Below are positions 53,633-64,000 of a stretch of 64,000 bases of DNA, one piece after another. The notes under the pieces are model-generated. The model was given only the letters and a program-made list of their open reading frames with translations, did no database searches and was not told the DNA's origin. A program made the position numbers and the translations under genes. Position 1 is the stretch's first letter. Each line of letters starts with the position of its first letter. The stretch covers positions 6,580,767-6,644,766 of the forward strand of contig CM028382.1 in NCBI GenBank assembly GCA_013146195.2. The letters are read 5' to 3'. The DNA comes from Codonopsis lanceolata. Lineage: Eukaryota; Streptophyta; Magnoliopsida; Asterales; Campanulaceae.

Positions 53633-54422
53633 CTAGCTATAAGTTTGAAATAACTACTGACAATGAGAAAGCAACGTTGTGCAATTAAGTTCAAACCAGA
53701 CAATATGTTCTGATGTTTTCATTAAAATGATGAAACAACATCTTGTTTGATTTTCTTTGTTATAATGTTGGTGGATTTGGAGTGCTACAATGTTAAAGGT
53801 TATTAGAAGTGCTACTATATGAAAACTCCAAAAATGGTGCACAAAACTCTAAATATAGTACTTACTACTTAGAGTCGCATACAATAACGAAGAACCATCA
53901 TGTGGAGCCCCTAGATTGATTTTTGAAGTGCCTATATCATCCCCCGTGCATCAATTTGAGGGGGTTAAAGTTGTTTCCATATATACTAAATGAAGCAACA
54001 GCGAAAAATTACCCAAAGAGGATCCGACCCTTTTTAAAGCTCACATTATATATACAGATGTAATCATAGATACGTGTATTCAGAAGAGCAACATCTGCTG
54101 GTTTTATATATTATGACATTTCGATGGGAAACAAGAAGGGTTGGATCTTAGCGGAGATGATGTGGATGTACGATAAGAGTAGGCTCAAAGCCTAGGCTAT
54201 AACTAGATTTAAATAGTTTTATTTAGATATTTGGGTAGTTTAGTAATGTTGATTGTATAGAAGAAGAAGAAGAGAACAGTAGAAAGAATTGGAGAAGCCG
54301 TAACCTAATTACGGTTAGGCAGAGAAGTATATATATGTTTGTGATAAAACATGTTACACCAAGACCCCCAAACATATACCTTATACCAAATAAACCCTCA
54401 ATACTTCTAACAAGTAATTTAT
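53633..54422. other. Gene-free stretch
   Basis: AT-rich, no recognisable gene or element. A (AAG)n-type run lies near 54261-54273. Confidence 0.5.
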
Positions 54423-54424
54423 TA

Positions 54425-54600
54425 CTCCCTCCGTTCCGGGCAAAGAGTCCCCGTTTGAAAGTCACTTTTTAAGAAAATGACACTTTTAGTGGTTCATTAG
54501 TAATAAAATGACATTTTAATGCTTTAATTTTTGAAAGTGGACTCTTTAAGTGAAACATCCCAAAATGGAATAGTGGACTCTTTACCTGGAACGGAGGGAG
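54425..54600. mobile_element. Complete 176-bp Stowaway MITE
   Basis: Flanked by TA on both sides (54423-54424 and 54601-54602). The ends ctccctccgttcc and ggaacggagggag are perfect inverted copies. The interior matches the truncated copy at 28495-28635 ('attagtaataaaatgaca', 'aatttttgaa', 'ctcttta'). Confidence 0.95.
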
Positions 54601-54602
54601 TA

Positions 54603-55354
54603 GTATTTAGTTTACATTTAGGTTTGCCTATTTAGAGGCCTAAGATGTATTAGATTAGTCAGACTTGATTATTGAAAATAAGAATTGATTTTCCTTCCAA
54701 CTTTATTTTTTTCCTTCTTTGATTGCATTTTCCCTCTATCTTTGATTTCGTTTGTTCTTGAGTTTTTCTTTACCACGTCCTACATCACATTCTTTCCAAA
54801 TACGGATTTGCTTAGTTTTGGAAGAACATCAGGAATCAGGATGTATATTGAACTCGAGATATGTTATTTACATTTCAATTTATGCAATTTCCATTAAATA
54901 CTGTAATCCGAATTCAGGTCTGCAAATTTATGTTGGGTACGTGTCTATCGATATATTTTTGAAATTCTATTATTATGTTCCCATTTCTGTCTATCAATTT
55001 AATACATAACTTTCTATATTATTATTATTATTATTTTATCTAGTATGGAATATTTTGCATTAAATACTAACTTATCTGATATGCTGTGAAAGATGTAATA
55101 TAATTCCTTAATGTAACTTGGTCTATTTTAAGACCTTCCCTTTTATGCGCGATGCCAGGTTTGAAACTAGTACCAGTTTCAGCACAAAGAAGTTAAATAT
55201 CCGGAGGGCATCTCTAATTTTCTTTGCTTCATTCTGTACGCACAGCTCTACCACCCTCTCTCTCTGAGCACAGTCCGTCAGATCATCTGCTACTTATTTC
55301 AGAATCAATTGAGTTCGTGTTTGATCCGTAAGATTCTCTTCATCATGTTCTGTA
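54603..55354. other. Gene-free stretch
   Basis: AT- and T-rich with an (att)n run near 55020-55034. A short pyrimidine-rich block at 55246-55266 includes ctctctct. No gene is supported. Confidence 0.5.
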
Positions 55355-55718
55355 ATGGACCTGTTTGGTCATTTTGTGCAGTCTTTCCTTATTTAATGTG
55401 CGTTTGTTATTTTACTTTCATGTCTTTATATGTGTGTACATTACAAACATTTGGTCGGTTGGTCTATGGTATTTGTAGAGTTTGTTAAATTCCTTTTTGA
55501 TTCAATTTTATACTTTATGTGTTTGATTTTCTGTCAATGGCTCTGTTTGGTCATTTTGTGCGGTCTTTCCTTATTTAATGTGTGTTTGTTATTTTACTTT
55601 CATGTCTTTATATGCGTGTACATTACAAACATTTGGTCAGTTGGTCTATGATATTTGTAGAGTTTCTTAAATGCCTTTTTGATTTAGTTTTGAACTTCAT
55701 GTGTTTGATTTTCTGTCA
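55355..55718. repeat. Tandem duplication, two units of 182 bp
   Basis: Unit 1 (about 55355-55536) and unit 2 (55537-55718) share 'ctgtttggtcattttgtgc', 'ctttccttatttaatgtg', 'gtacattacaaacatttggt' and 'gtgtttgattttctgtca' at fixed spacing. They differ at only about a dozen positions, so the duplication is recent. Confidence 0.95.
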
Positions 55719-56930
55719 CTTGCACATGCTTTTAAATCATACTCATGCATCCTAAGAAAGAGTCCTGTTTGACTCAGCACACAGATCAAGAAAAACTGAT
55801 ATACTCTATTATAAATATTATAATGTTGTGTGATTTTTTTAAAATGCCCATGTGTAGTGGGGTCATCAATTAAAGTAGGAATCAAATCAAGGGTAAAATG
55901 ATAAAAGTAACTTCCAAAAAAGGAAATATTAGAAAGTGCACATTTTTTTGGAACGGTTTAAAAAGGATAAATTGACTCTTTTTTGAGAACGGAGGGAATA
56001 TTTATTTTGAATTCTGAAGTATCTTTATCTTAACTTATAGTTTTTGATAGATCTCATTCACCTTCTCTATATGCATATATATCTACAGGACAAATAGCGT
56101 CTATATAACTCACACACAAAACGACACATCTTCATCAAGTTTTTCGAGTCTTCATTCCTTTACGGTACCCTCCAAAATACAATCCCGATATATGAACCAA
56201 GCAAGCAAATTTTATTCTCCCTTTGTCCCAAAGAAAATGTACGCTTTGACTTATTGTGCAATAAGAAAATGGTTGAAAAATATTTTCTCCTAAAATACTC
56301 GATCTCATTGTGTGGTCACAGTTTCAACTTGCTTTATTTGATTTGACTTGATTATTCTCATCCACAAATTCATAGGCTATTAAAGTTATTATGCTAAAGA
56401 AAACTTTCCCAAATAGGAACTTTCCTCTTCTTTTCGGTCAAACTAGATATCAGTGCTATACATTGTGGCACGTAGAATTGCTAATCTTTATTGGACTTCT
56501 TAAGATAGTGTAAGAGAAAATTTCGTATGACAAGTCTCTTTAACTTAACTACTTTAGATCAATAATCATCTTGAGCACACGTATTTTCCTTGCTAGTGAA
56601 TCTCATAGCGATTCCCATTGCACCATGCCTTCGTATGAACAATAAGAAACAAAGTATCTATCATTTGCTAAAATCAGCTTATGAAATAATTTGTACTAGT
56701 TTGAAACATTTTTATGTAGCACTACACATTGCTTGGTTTCCTTCATGAGTATATGAGCATTAATTCAATTTTCTTATTGAGTTTAATGTAATTCAATGTG
56801 TTATGAAATATAGACCATGGTGAAAGAAAGTTTGATCTTTTTACTTCATGTATAGATGATCGTATCTTAACTTTTTATACCTCTATGCCATTTGTAAACT
56901 TGACAGTAGTCACGAAAACAACTTTTGACA
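55719..56930. other. Gene-free stretch with Stowaway-like remnants
   Basis: A right-end-like 'gagaacggagggaata' lies at about 55985-56000 and a left-end-like 'tattctccctttgtccc' at about 56214-56230, each without a partner end. Nothing else is recognised. Confidence 0.45.
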
Positions 56931-57437
56931 CTGTAGAGCATTCGAGAATGCGGAGCTTAGTGTGGATGTGTAAAAGAATTGTCCTCAACTGACGTCGACT
57001 TAGAGCGCCAATGGAAAAGAGTTTGAATGACCCGCTCCTTTAACAAGTCCACACTAAGCTCTGCATTCTCGAATGCTCTACAGTTCCTCTCACCCCACAT
57101 AGTCCAGCGCACTGCCATAAGAGTTGAGTCCCATACGCTGCTCTTCCTTCTTCTCTTGTACAAAGCCCATTTTGAGAGAAGCTCTTTCACCAATCTAGGC
57201 ATCACCCACGAGATGTGAAAGAGATTAAACGTGAAGTCCAATATTTCCTTCACTACTTCACTACTGGACAGTGAAGGAGCACGTGATTTACACTCTCTCC
57301 GTCTCCTTTGCATAGATAGCACGAGTTAACATAGGTCTTTCTCCTGCCCCTTAAGTTATCCCCTGTGAGGATGGCTTTGTTCGCAGCTTCCCACATAAAG
57401 AAGGCCACTTGGGTTGGAGCCTTTGACTTCCACAAAT
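56931..57437 (-). mobile_element. Short LINE fragment with an inverted foldback end
   Basis: Minus-strand frames encode the zf-RVT end of the LINE family: LWKSKAPTQVAFFMWEAANK, CYLCKGDGESVNHVLLHCPV, then VRWTMWGERNCRAFENAELS. Where the LINE tail should continue, the sequence turns back on itself: about 40 bases at 56931-56972 are an inverted, nearly identical copy of 57045-57085. Neither a poly(A) nor a TSD is seen. The upstream border abuts an ACAT-type microsatellite. Confidence 0.85.
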
Positions 57438-57536
57438 ACAATATACATACACTCATACATGCATAAATGCATACATACGTACATATATACATACATATAT
57501 ATATATGTACACACACACATACACATACACACTCAC
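57438..57536. repeat. ACATAC/CACATA microsatellite
   Basis: Irregular runs of cataca, tatata and cacaca, about 100 bases, at the truncated end of the LINE fragment. Confidence 0.9.
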
Positions 57537-58456
57537 CAATGGCATATTTTGGAGAAAGAGAGAGGGTTTCTTGTTTTTGAATCCATTGACTAGGAAGAGA
57601 TTTTTTAAAGAAGATAAGATGATGGGTCGATCAGCATAAGAGGGAGGGAAGAAAATTATCAGTTTTACATGTATTCATGTTTACATGATAATAATATGTA
57701 TATGAGTATACTAATATTATGCTCCTATTGTCACTTTGGTGAGTTAAACTTTTCCATTTCCTGATTTTCCTTTCCAGTAGGTTCTTATGGGGGTTTCTGG
57801 TAAAGGCAAGTAAATGAAGAGCAAAGGAAATCCAAGTTTAAGAAATCTGATTACGTCAACACGCAGCCACTAACTTCCATTTCTTACGCTGATGTGGGCA
57901 AATAGAGAAAGTGACAATTAGGGTGAGTTTTGAATCCTCAGAACAAGTATAATGTGGTGCTGATATGGACATGGACTTGAGTGGATGGAAGTTCTAAACT
58001 GAATATAATGAACATGACTTGATTTTTCAAAATCTTGGGAATATATCAAATCAAGTTCCTTATAGAGTAATTTATCTAGTTTATCTTCAGTAAAGTACTT
58101 CCATCCCCTCAAGTTCATGTCTATATTAACACCAGGGTATGGATGCTTTTCGGAGAATCCACAAGCTCACCCGAATTGTCACTTTTTTTTCTTTCTCACA
58201 TCAGCATAAGAGATGTAGGTTGGTGGCTGTTTGCTCACATTATTAGATGTCTTTAACTTGGATTTTCCTTTGCTCTTCATTTGCTTTTTCTTCATAAAGC
58301 CTACTTCACCGAAACCCCATAAAGTACCTACTGAAAAGGAAAATAAAAAAATGGAAAATTTGAAAATTCTACAAACGTGACAAATAGGGGCATAAATATT
58401 TGTACGCTTATAAACATATTGTCATTTACACATGAATACATATGGGGATTGGCTAC
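57537..58456. other. Gene-free stretch
   Basis: No gene recognised. Two segments, about 57780-57915 and 58185-58310, look like inverted copies: 'aaatgaagagcaaaggaaa' against its complement 'tttcctttgctcttcattt', with further matching flanks. This suggests an inverted duplication. Confidence 0.45.
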
Positions 58457-58458
58457 CT

Positions 58459-60088
58459 TTTTTTTTTTTTTGATAAGTAAAGTATTATATACAAAAAGCG
58501 CCAAAACAGGTGACGCGTCCTTTGTACAATAAAGTGAATATACAAAAAATCTCGAGCTACTCAAGGTGGAAGGAATTCACAATTTCTACAAGAGATAAAT
58601 GAGAAGAATGGGATAGATCTGCGAACTCAAAACACCAAAAAAAGATAGTGCGCAGAAAAGTGTCTTTGAGCTGCTCTAAAGTCCCTTCCTCATTGTCAAA
58701 AGCCTTCCTATTCCTCTCCTTCCAAATGATCCAACAAACCGCTAACAGGACTACCTCCCATAAAGAATTTCTCCTCCTTTTAGAAAGGGATCAGCTCAAG
58801 AATAAATCTAAAACTGCTCGGGCATAGCCCAAGAAACTCCGAACAGACCAAAAATCAAATTCCACAATTCCGTTGCCACGGGGCAGTGAAGAAGCAAGTG
58901 ATTAACACTTTCATCACTCTTTTTGCACATATAGCACTAATTAACGTAGATCTTGCGACGAGCCCACAAGTTGTCCCCATTTAAGATGGCTCTATGACTA
59001 GCCTCCCAAGCGAAAAAAGTTGCGCGATTGGGAGCTTTAGATTTCCACAAAATCTTCCAAGGGAAACTACTAACTCCTTCATTCAACAGCCGGGAATAGA
59101 AAGAATTAACGGAGAAAATGCTGCCTCTACTTTCCTTCCACAAAACGGAGTCCTCTCTAATTCTGCCCACCTGCTTATCATATATCTTTTCAAGAAATTC
59201 CATACATGAGATCATTTCCCAGTCTTGAAAACGTCTTCGGAATGTAGGGCTCCGAACTACATCATTCCCATCTACTTGAAGAATTGAGCTAACCAAGCAA
59301 TCTTTATCGGACAGCTAAATTGAAAAGATCGGGAAAAATTCTCCACAACTCTGCCTCCACACACCATCTATCTTTCCAAAACTAGGATTGAAGACCCATT
59401 CCCTAATTCAAAAGAGGTATGCCTCTCAAAAGCTTACCATCCTTTACGAATCCCTTTCCAAACCCCCACCCCATAAGCATATGTAATACTGTTCGGAGTC
59501 CATTTATTAACTCCTTCCCCATATTTGCAACCTACCACTTTCCTCCACAACCCATCACAATCGGTCATGTACCTCCTTAACCATTTACCAAGCAAAACAT
59601 CATTAAAAACTCTCAAATTCTTGATCCCTAAGCCTCCTCCTTTCCAATTAGCACAAACCTTGTCCCATTTAACTAGATGATACTTCGAGCCTCACCCGAA
59701 CCTTCCCACAGAAAGTCCCTTTTTAACCTTTTTGAAGTCTGTCACGAACCAAAGAAGGCATCACTAAGAGAGACAAAAAATATGCAGGGAGGCTTGATAA
59801 TGTGCTCTTGACAAGGGTAAGCCACTCCGTTTTCGATAACAACTGTGCCAAGCACCTTTCAAATCTCTCCAAAACTGGATTCCAAGTGGCTTGTTCTTAA
59901 ACGGTGCTCCGAGAGGCAAACCCAACTAAGAAGAAGGAAGATGAGCAATCTTGCACCCAAAACACGAGGCTAAAAATTCAGCATTCTCCACCATCCCAAC
60001 CGGAATAATCTCACTCTTTGCTATATTAATCGAAGACCTGACATCATTTGGAAAAAAACGCCAATATGAGACGAAGATACCCTAACTG
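58459..60088 (-). mobile_element. 5'-truncated LINE, minus strand, about 1.6 kb
   Basis: A T-run at 58458-58470 marks the complement of the poly(A) tail. Upward on the minus strand come the zf-RVT block (LWKSKAPNRATFFAWEASHR) and RVFNDVLLGKWLRRYMTDCD. Then come VGVWKGIRKGW, a LTLVKSTLSSLPAYF-like block, and the end of reverse transcriptase with SEIIPVGMVENAEFLA and LGLPLGAP-type sequence. Many stops. A clear TSD was not found. Confidence 0.88.
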
Positions 60089-60149
60089 AGAGGGAGACAG
60101 TTCTGGTGGGTGATGACCAACACTGCTAGGGAGTAGCTTTCAAACTGGT

Positions 60150-60485
60150 TGGATATAACCATAGGAGTCGCAATGCCATTTGGGAGACAGTTCCGGTGGG
60201 GGTGTGGTGGACAGTGGACTATATAGAAAGAGAGAAACAGGATAGTTTTTTACAATGTTGAAGCTTCGATGGCCCAGCTGAAGGATTGTCTTTTTCGCAC
60301 ACTTTGTTTCAATGGTGCACAAAGACAGATATTTCTCTTAGTTTGTTTGGTCATTCTTTTGTGGATTTTGTGAATAGCTCTAGCCTGAGTAAGTTTTTTT
60401 TTATATACCTCTAGTGTACAAAGGACGTGTCACCTAGTTTGACGCTTTTTACTACATATACTTTATTCATCAAAAAAAAAAAAAG
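60150..60485 (+). mobile_element. LINE 3'-end fragment, plus strand
   Basis: Ends with the family tail ('tgtacaaaggacgtgtcacc', 'gacgctt') and a poly(A) at 60473-60485. Upstream it encodes a decayed RNAIWETVPVGVWWTV and VEASMAQLKDCLFRT. It lies head-to-head (5' end to 5' end) with the preceding minus-strand LINE. A 'gggagacagttc.ggtggg' block occurs both at about 60094 and 60182. Confidence 0.8.
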
Positions 60486-61384
60486 GAACTCTCAACTACT
60501 CTTAAATAGACTCCGAAAACCTTTCTATATTTCACCAATTCCCATTTCATATTCATAATTCCATAATTTATTACTAAAACTTAATAGATGGAGTATAAAA
60601 AAGCCGTGTCGATGACCTGCATCCTATTTTTTGGATCCGTTTGAGCTGAGTTTATGTATCCTAAAATTCATCTTGGATTCGACGTCTAGAGAAATACCTG
60701 CACCCACGGCCACACCCGAGTCCTTGTAACATAGTCTATAGTTTCATTTCTGCAGATGCAGTTAGAGGTTTTGGGCAGGTGAAGGTGGTTCTGTTGTTGT
60801 TTTATTGCATTGTGGGGTATTTGCTTTTCTTGGGTGCATTCGGATAGAGCATAACATCAGATATTTCACAGACCAGCGAGGGGTGCTTTCCACGGGTGGT
60901 CCCTTTTCAAAGACCCGCGCGATCGGAGTGCTTCGTTTTTCTAGTTTTCCTATGTTTTTGGCCTTCTTTATTATTCTTCTTTTCCTTTTGTTTTGTTCGG
61001 ATGGGCTACTTACCGGTCTCCTTGGAACTTCATTTTGTTTCAATATTATCAACTTCTTTTTTTATTAAAAATAATTTGTGGAGAAAATTGTAAATTTTAA
61101 ATGATTTCTGGAATTAAAATTGTCTGGGCATTTTTTGCTTGCACATTGCCATCTACAGAAAATGTTTTACACTGTACAGATAGCTCAATATAAAAAATTA
61201 CATATTCCAAAAGGTGTTTCCTGAAACCAAAAGACTCTTACTAGAGAAGGCTTGAACAAGCCCATCCAAAGTTTTTGATTGATTTTCTTTTTACTCTCAG
61301 ATTACCATAATCATACAGTGAAAACAAGAACTCAAATAAAGCAAATTGCAGTTAATCCCATTTTCGAATGTCCATTGTTATAAA
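60486..61384. other. Gene-free stretch
   Basis: A hydrophobic plus-strand frame (60805-61068) overlaps other open frames and is not recognised; it is treated as chance. The degenerate 'tagatggagtata' at about 60586 could be a decayed Stowaway end. Confidence 0.45.
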
Positions 61385-61765
61385 AATCGGCCTAGGCGCC
61401 GAGGCGGTGCTAAGTGCCACCCAAACGCTTAGAAATTTGGCCGCCCAGGCGCCCTAGACGGCCAACTGCTTTCAAATTATTGAATTATGGTTGTATGGAC
61501 CTATGAAGTATTGAGCTATTGACTATTTTTGTAATATTTTGAACCTTGGAATGATATTAAATTGTTGGTTTTACTTTTAAAATTTAAAATTTAACATTAT
61601 AATATAATCTTTATTTTTAAATTATTAGATGATATTTACTATTAGTATATTTGAAGGTTTAATGCCTAATAATTAGGTTATAATAAAAAAGATAAAAAAA
61701 AACCGATAATTATGTCTTATTTCTAGGCCCCACCTAGGCACTGGTTTGGCACCTAGCGATTATTA
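61385..61765. mobile_element. Possible MITE with cctaggcgcc-type inverted ends
   Basis: The left border is CG-rich (aaaatcggcctaggcgccga), and the right border read inward is similar (aataatcgctaggtgcc, then cagtgcctaggtgg). The 300 bases between are very AT-rich and non-coding. The arms match imperfectly and no TSD is certain, so the class is not assigned. Confidence 0.45.
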
Positions 61766-63009
61766 ATGACATGTGATATAGGCTGGATAGCATAAATTTT
61801 AGTCTCATATCCGATGAATTCGAGTGATCACCAATCTCTCTCTCTGCGGTTTAAGTCTTGTGGTATATTTACTTGGTATATATGGAGTGATTTATGAAAT
61901 GAAATCACGATGAATAGTAATTTGGTGCAATGTTTATACAGGGTTAGTCCTCTTCAATGAATTACCATCCATGTTTACATGTGTATCATAAAGTAGGGCA
62001 ACCACGCTAACCAGTTGTAATAATCGGTTGATGCATACAAATTGGTACACAGGGAGACAACACCTCATAAATGAAGCCCATCAAATTGTTGAGAAATTTT
62101 TGCCCCATTTTATTTTAGTTCTAAAAGTTGGACATATGTTTGTGCACATAATAGATAATACACACAACTGATAGGTTTACCTGGTTGTGGCAACTGTCCA
62201 AGTGCCAGACTCATAAAGTAGACCAATGACACCTTATAACTTTGAAGTAATGACATTTTATTCCTATGCTGACCCATTTTTCTTAGATCATGGGAATTCA
62301 TGTGCAAGTATAACGAAATTTTGAGATATATTTTTTTTGATAAGTAATTTTGAGATATTATAAGTTATAACATATGGATTGATAACTTTCCATTCAGAGT
62401 CAATGCAATCTAATTTAATTTTTGATTATTGTACTTAGTTCTCTTAAGTATATGTTGAATTTATGATAGTCATTCCCTTTGGATATATGCAATTCCCATA
62501 TTAATATTATGTAACCTAAAGTTAGATTTACCTAATTTTTATTAGACAGTGTAATCTGATGTAGGCTCCAGATCTCCTGTCTGGAAACCCTGTCAGCATT
62601 TTAGTTCACATGGTGTCGTTAGTCAAAAGCTCAAACTTACTAGGATATATTTTAACTGGGTCAAATCCTTCTAGCTTTCTTTCTCTCTCTTGTCGAACTG
62701 TTACTCATCCTCAGGTCCATTGTCAATAGATCAAAATCAGCAGCAATTCAGGTCGATGTAATCCAAAAATTGTGTTAACGATTGATCAAACCAAACGTGA
62801 TACCGAATCACCCACTACCAATTTGTTTACAAAGCATGTTCAATGAGATTCATGAATATGATGATGAAAATTATCATCCTTACGGCAACCTTAACCTGGT
62901 GGTCACTCAATATTCTTTGATAATACATTTATCTCTCTTTGGGTTTTGACTTCTGAGATATTTCAAATTCTTGAACTACGATTCAATCTTGATTTTGATT
63001 GTGGGTGCA
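61766..63009. other. Gene-free stretch
   Basis: AT-rich, no gene or element recognised. Short ctctctct runs near 61830 and 62680. Confidence 0.5.
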
Positions 63010-63256
63010 GGTAGGAAAGGTGTTCCCATTTTGATTATCAAATCTATTAGCACCCTCATAGATTATATTTTTTCCATGAATGTATCCATATATAAAGAGA
63101 AGAGATTTGGGTTGAGTGATCAATTCCATGAACGTGTCCCATATATAAGGTAGGAAAGGTGTTCCCATTTTGATTATCGAATCTATTAGCACCCTCATAG
63201 ATTATATTTCTTTCCATGAATGTATCCAAAGAGATTTGGGTTGAGTGATCAACTCC
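63010..63256. repeat. Tandem duplication, period 139 bp
   Basis: Unit 1 (63010-63148) and unit 2 (from 63149) both begin ggtaggaaaggtgttcccat and run to 'gatttgggttgagtgatcaa'. Unit 2 has one substitution, a one-base insertion, and lacks about 12 bases ('tatataaagaga'). Very recent by similarity. Confidence 0.95.
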
Positions 63257-64000
63257 GGTTTACATGATTTTTTTTCTTTTTGTTTTTTAATTGGCATTTA
63301 AACTTCAACCGTTAAGTTAGAGAAGGATGAAAACTGACAGAGAAACATGTGGCATTTCAAAAGAATGTGTAACAGGGAGTGAGACAAGGTTTGAGACAGC
63401 TGATCCAGTACCTCTGCTACGATAGATGTAGTGTGAAGTGTAACCCCTGCTACAACTCATCAAGTGAAGGTTGCTGAAACACAATTAATAAAAAGAATCA
63501 AAATTGAGAAAGGGCAGCAAATCAGAAAATCAGAAAAAAAATAAGATGAAAATTTGGAAGAAGAAGTGTAAGGAAACAAATGGAATGACTATAGAGATAT
63601 ATTAATGCATATAATAGTATGGTTGTTTTTCTTGTTTTTGTTGATGTTTGGTGGATGATGGCACTGTATGGTAGTTTTGTTGATGTTTGGTAGATGATGG
63701 CATGGTTGTATATGTTTGCCAGTTTTTGTTAGTTGACAATGAGCACATGAAAAACATGGAGTTATTTTTTGGGAAGGTTGAATATGTTTGATGGATGATG
63801 GCAGGGGGATTGGTACTTTAGTTTTGGCAAGGTTGTTTATGTTTGTCATTTTTTAGGAACTTGATACTTGAAATGTGCATCTACTTGCTGCTGCTGTTGG
63901 TGCTTGTATTTGTTTGAATGAGGAATTCGGAGATGACATTGGTCATGTATTTTCTTTATTTCACAGAGGTCGTGTAAAATACACTTGTTTATGATAATGA
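63257..64000. other. Gene-free end of the window with short repeats
   Basis: Between about 63630 and 63800 a 'gttgatgtttggtggatgatggca'-like unit (first 20 bases: gttgatgtttggtggatgat) occurs three times with variations, near 63639, 63679 and 63785. No gene is recognised. Confidence 0.5.

Noticed and set aside
60762..61093. Hydrophobic plus-strand frame and its minus-strand shadow
   Set aside because: Three overlapping frames of similar length, T-rich composition, and no recognisable family.
1..64000. CRISPR arrays, bacterial operons, phage genes
   Set aside because: Direct repeats here are tandem duplications or minisatellites without regular spacers, and all coding content is of plant nuclear or plant transposon type.

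Overview
This is a 64 kb piece of a nuclear plant genome, probably a eudicot. The evidence is AT-rich intergenic DNA, Ty1/Copia, Athila-type Ty3/Gypsy and L1-type LINE elements, 8-bp-TSD hAT and TA-flanked Stowaway MITEs, a Helitron helicase fragment, a Ulp1/DUF1985 transposon gene, and a PORR-domain RNA-splicing factor (a plant family). Nothing is organised as bacterial operons. The species cannot be named from the sequence.

Layout. 1-3.8 kb is gene-poor, with an old tandem duplication. 3.82-8.46 kb is a complete but decayed Copia element on the minus strand (two LTRs, PBS, perfect 5-bp TSD). 9.1 kb holds a 96-bp palindromic hAT MITE. 11.3-12.2 kb is a minus-strand LINE with a 15-bp TSD. 12.46-22.62 kb is the most structured region: one near-full-length plus-strand LINE, bounded by the 12-bp repeat agattttctaca, opened by three later insertions. 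These are a 5'-truncated LINE (14.49-15.94 kb), a small hAT MITE (16.14-16.31 kb) and a 3.6-kb hAT-like element (17.19-20.75 kb). The last carries pieces of at least three unrelated sequences: an OSTC-like oligosaccharyltransferase subunit, an RVT_3-type RNase H, and the promoter plus first exon of a CDR1-like aspartic protease.

23.8-25.1 kb (minus) is the one convincing intact gene, a 419-residue PORR protein, with a 26-codon upstream ORF and well-formed splice sites in its 3' flank. A Helitron/PIF1 helicase fragment lies in its promoter flank (25.7-28.2 kb). It is split by a 1.6-kb hAT element with a perfect 8-bp TSD, and the helicase frame resumes exactly across it. 28.7-28.9 kb holds an exon-like fragment of a glycine-rich plant protein; 28.9-29.6 kb is another truncated LINE.

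30.8-37.3 kb is a 5'-truncated Athila-like Gypsy element (RNase H, integrase, env-like ORF, start of the 3' LTR). A SIRE-like Copia element (37.3-43.9 kb, 1-kb 5' LTR, gag-pol with few breaks) sits in that LTR and is itself cut off inside RNase H. 44.2-46.6 kb (minus) is a broken DUF1985/Ulp1-type transposon gene with a C-poor minisatellite. 47.5-48.4 kb has a TRIM-like mini-retrotransposon and Stowaway MITEs. 48.5-64 kb is mostly gene-free, with an unrecognised exon candidate at 53.3-53.6 kb, a complete Stowaway at 54.4 kb, tandem duplications at 55.4 and 63.0 kb, and three more LINE fragments between 56.9 and 60.5 kb.

The elements form a readable insertion order rather than a pathway. The only host function clearly encoded is organelle intron splicing, inferred from the PORR family.
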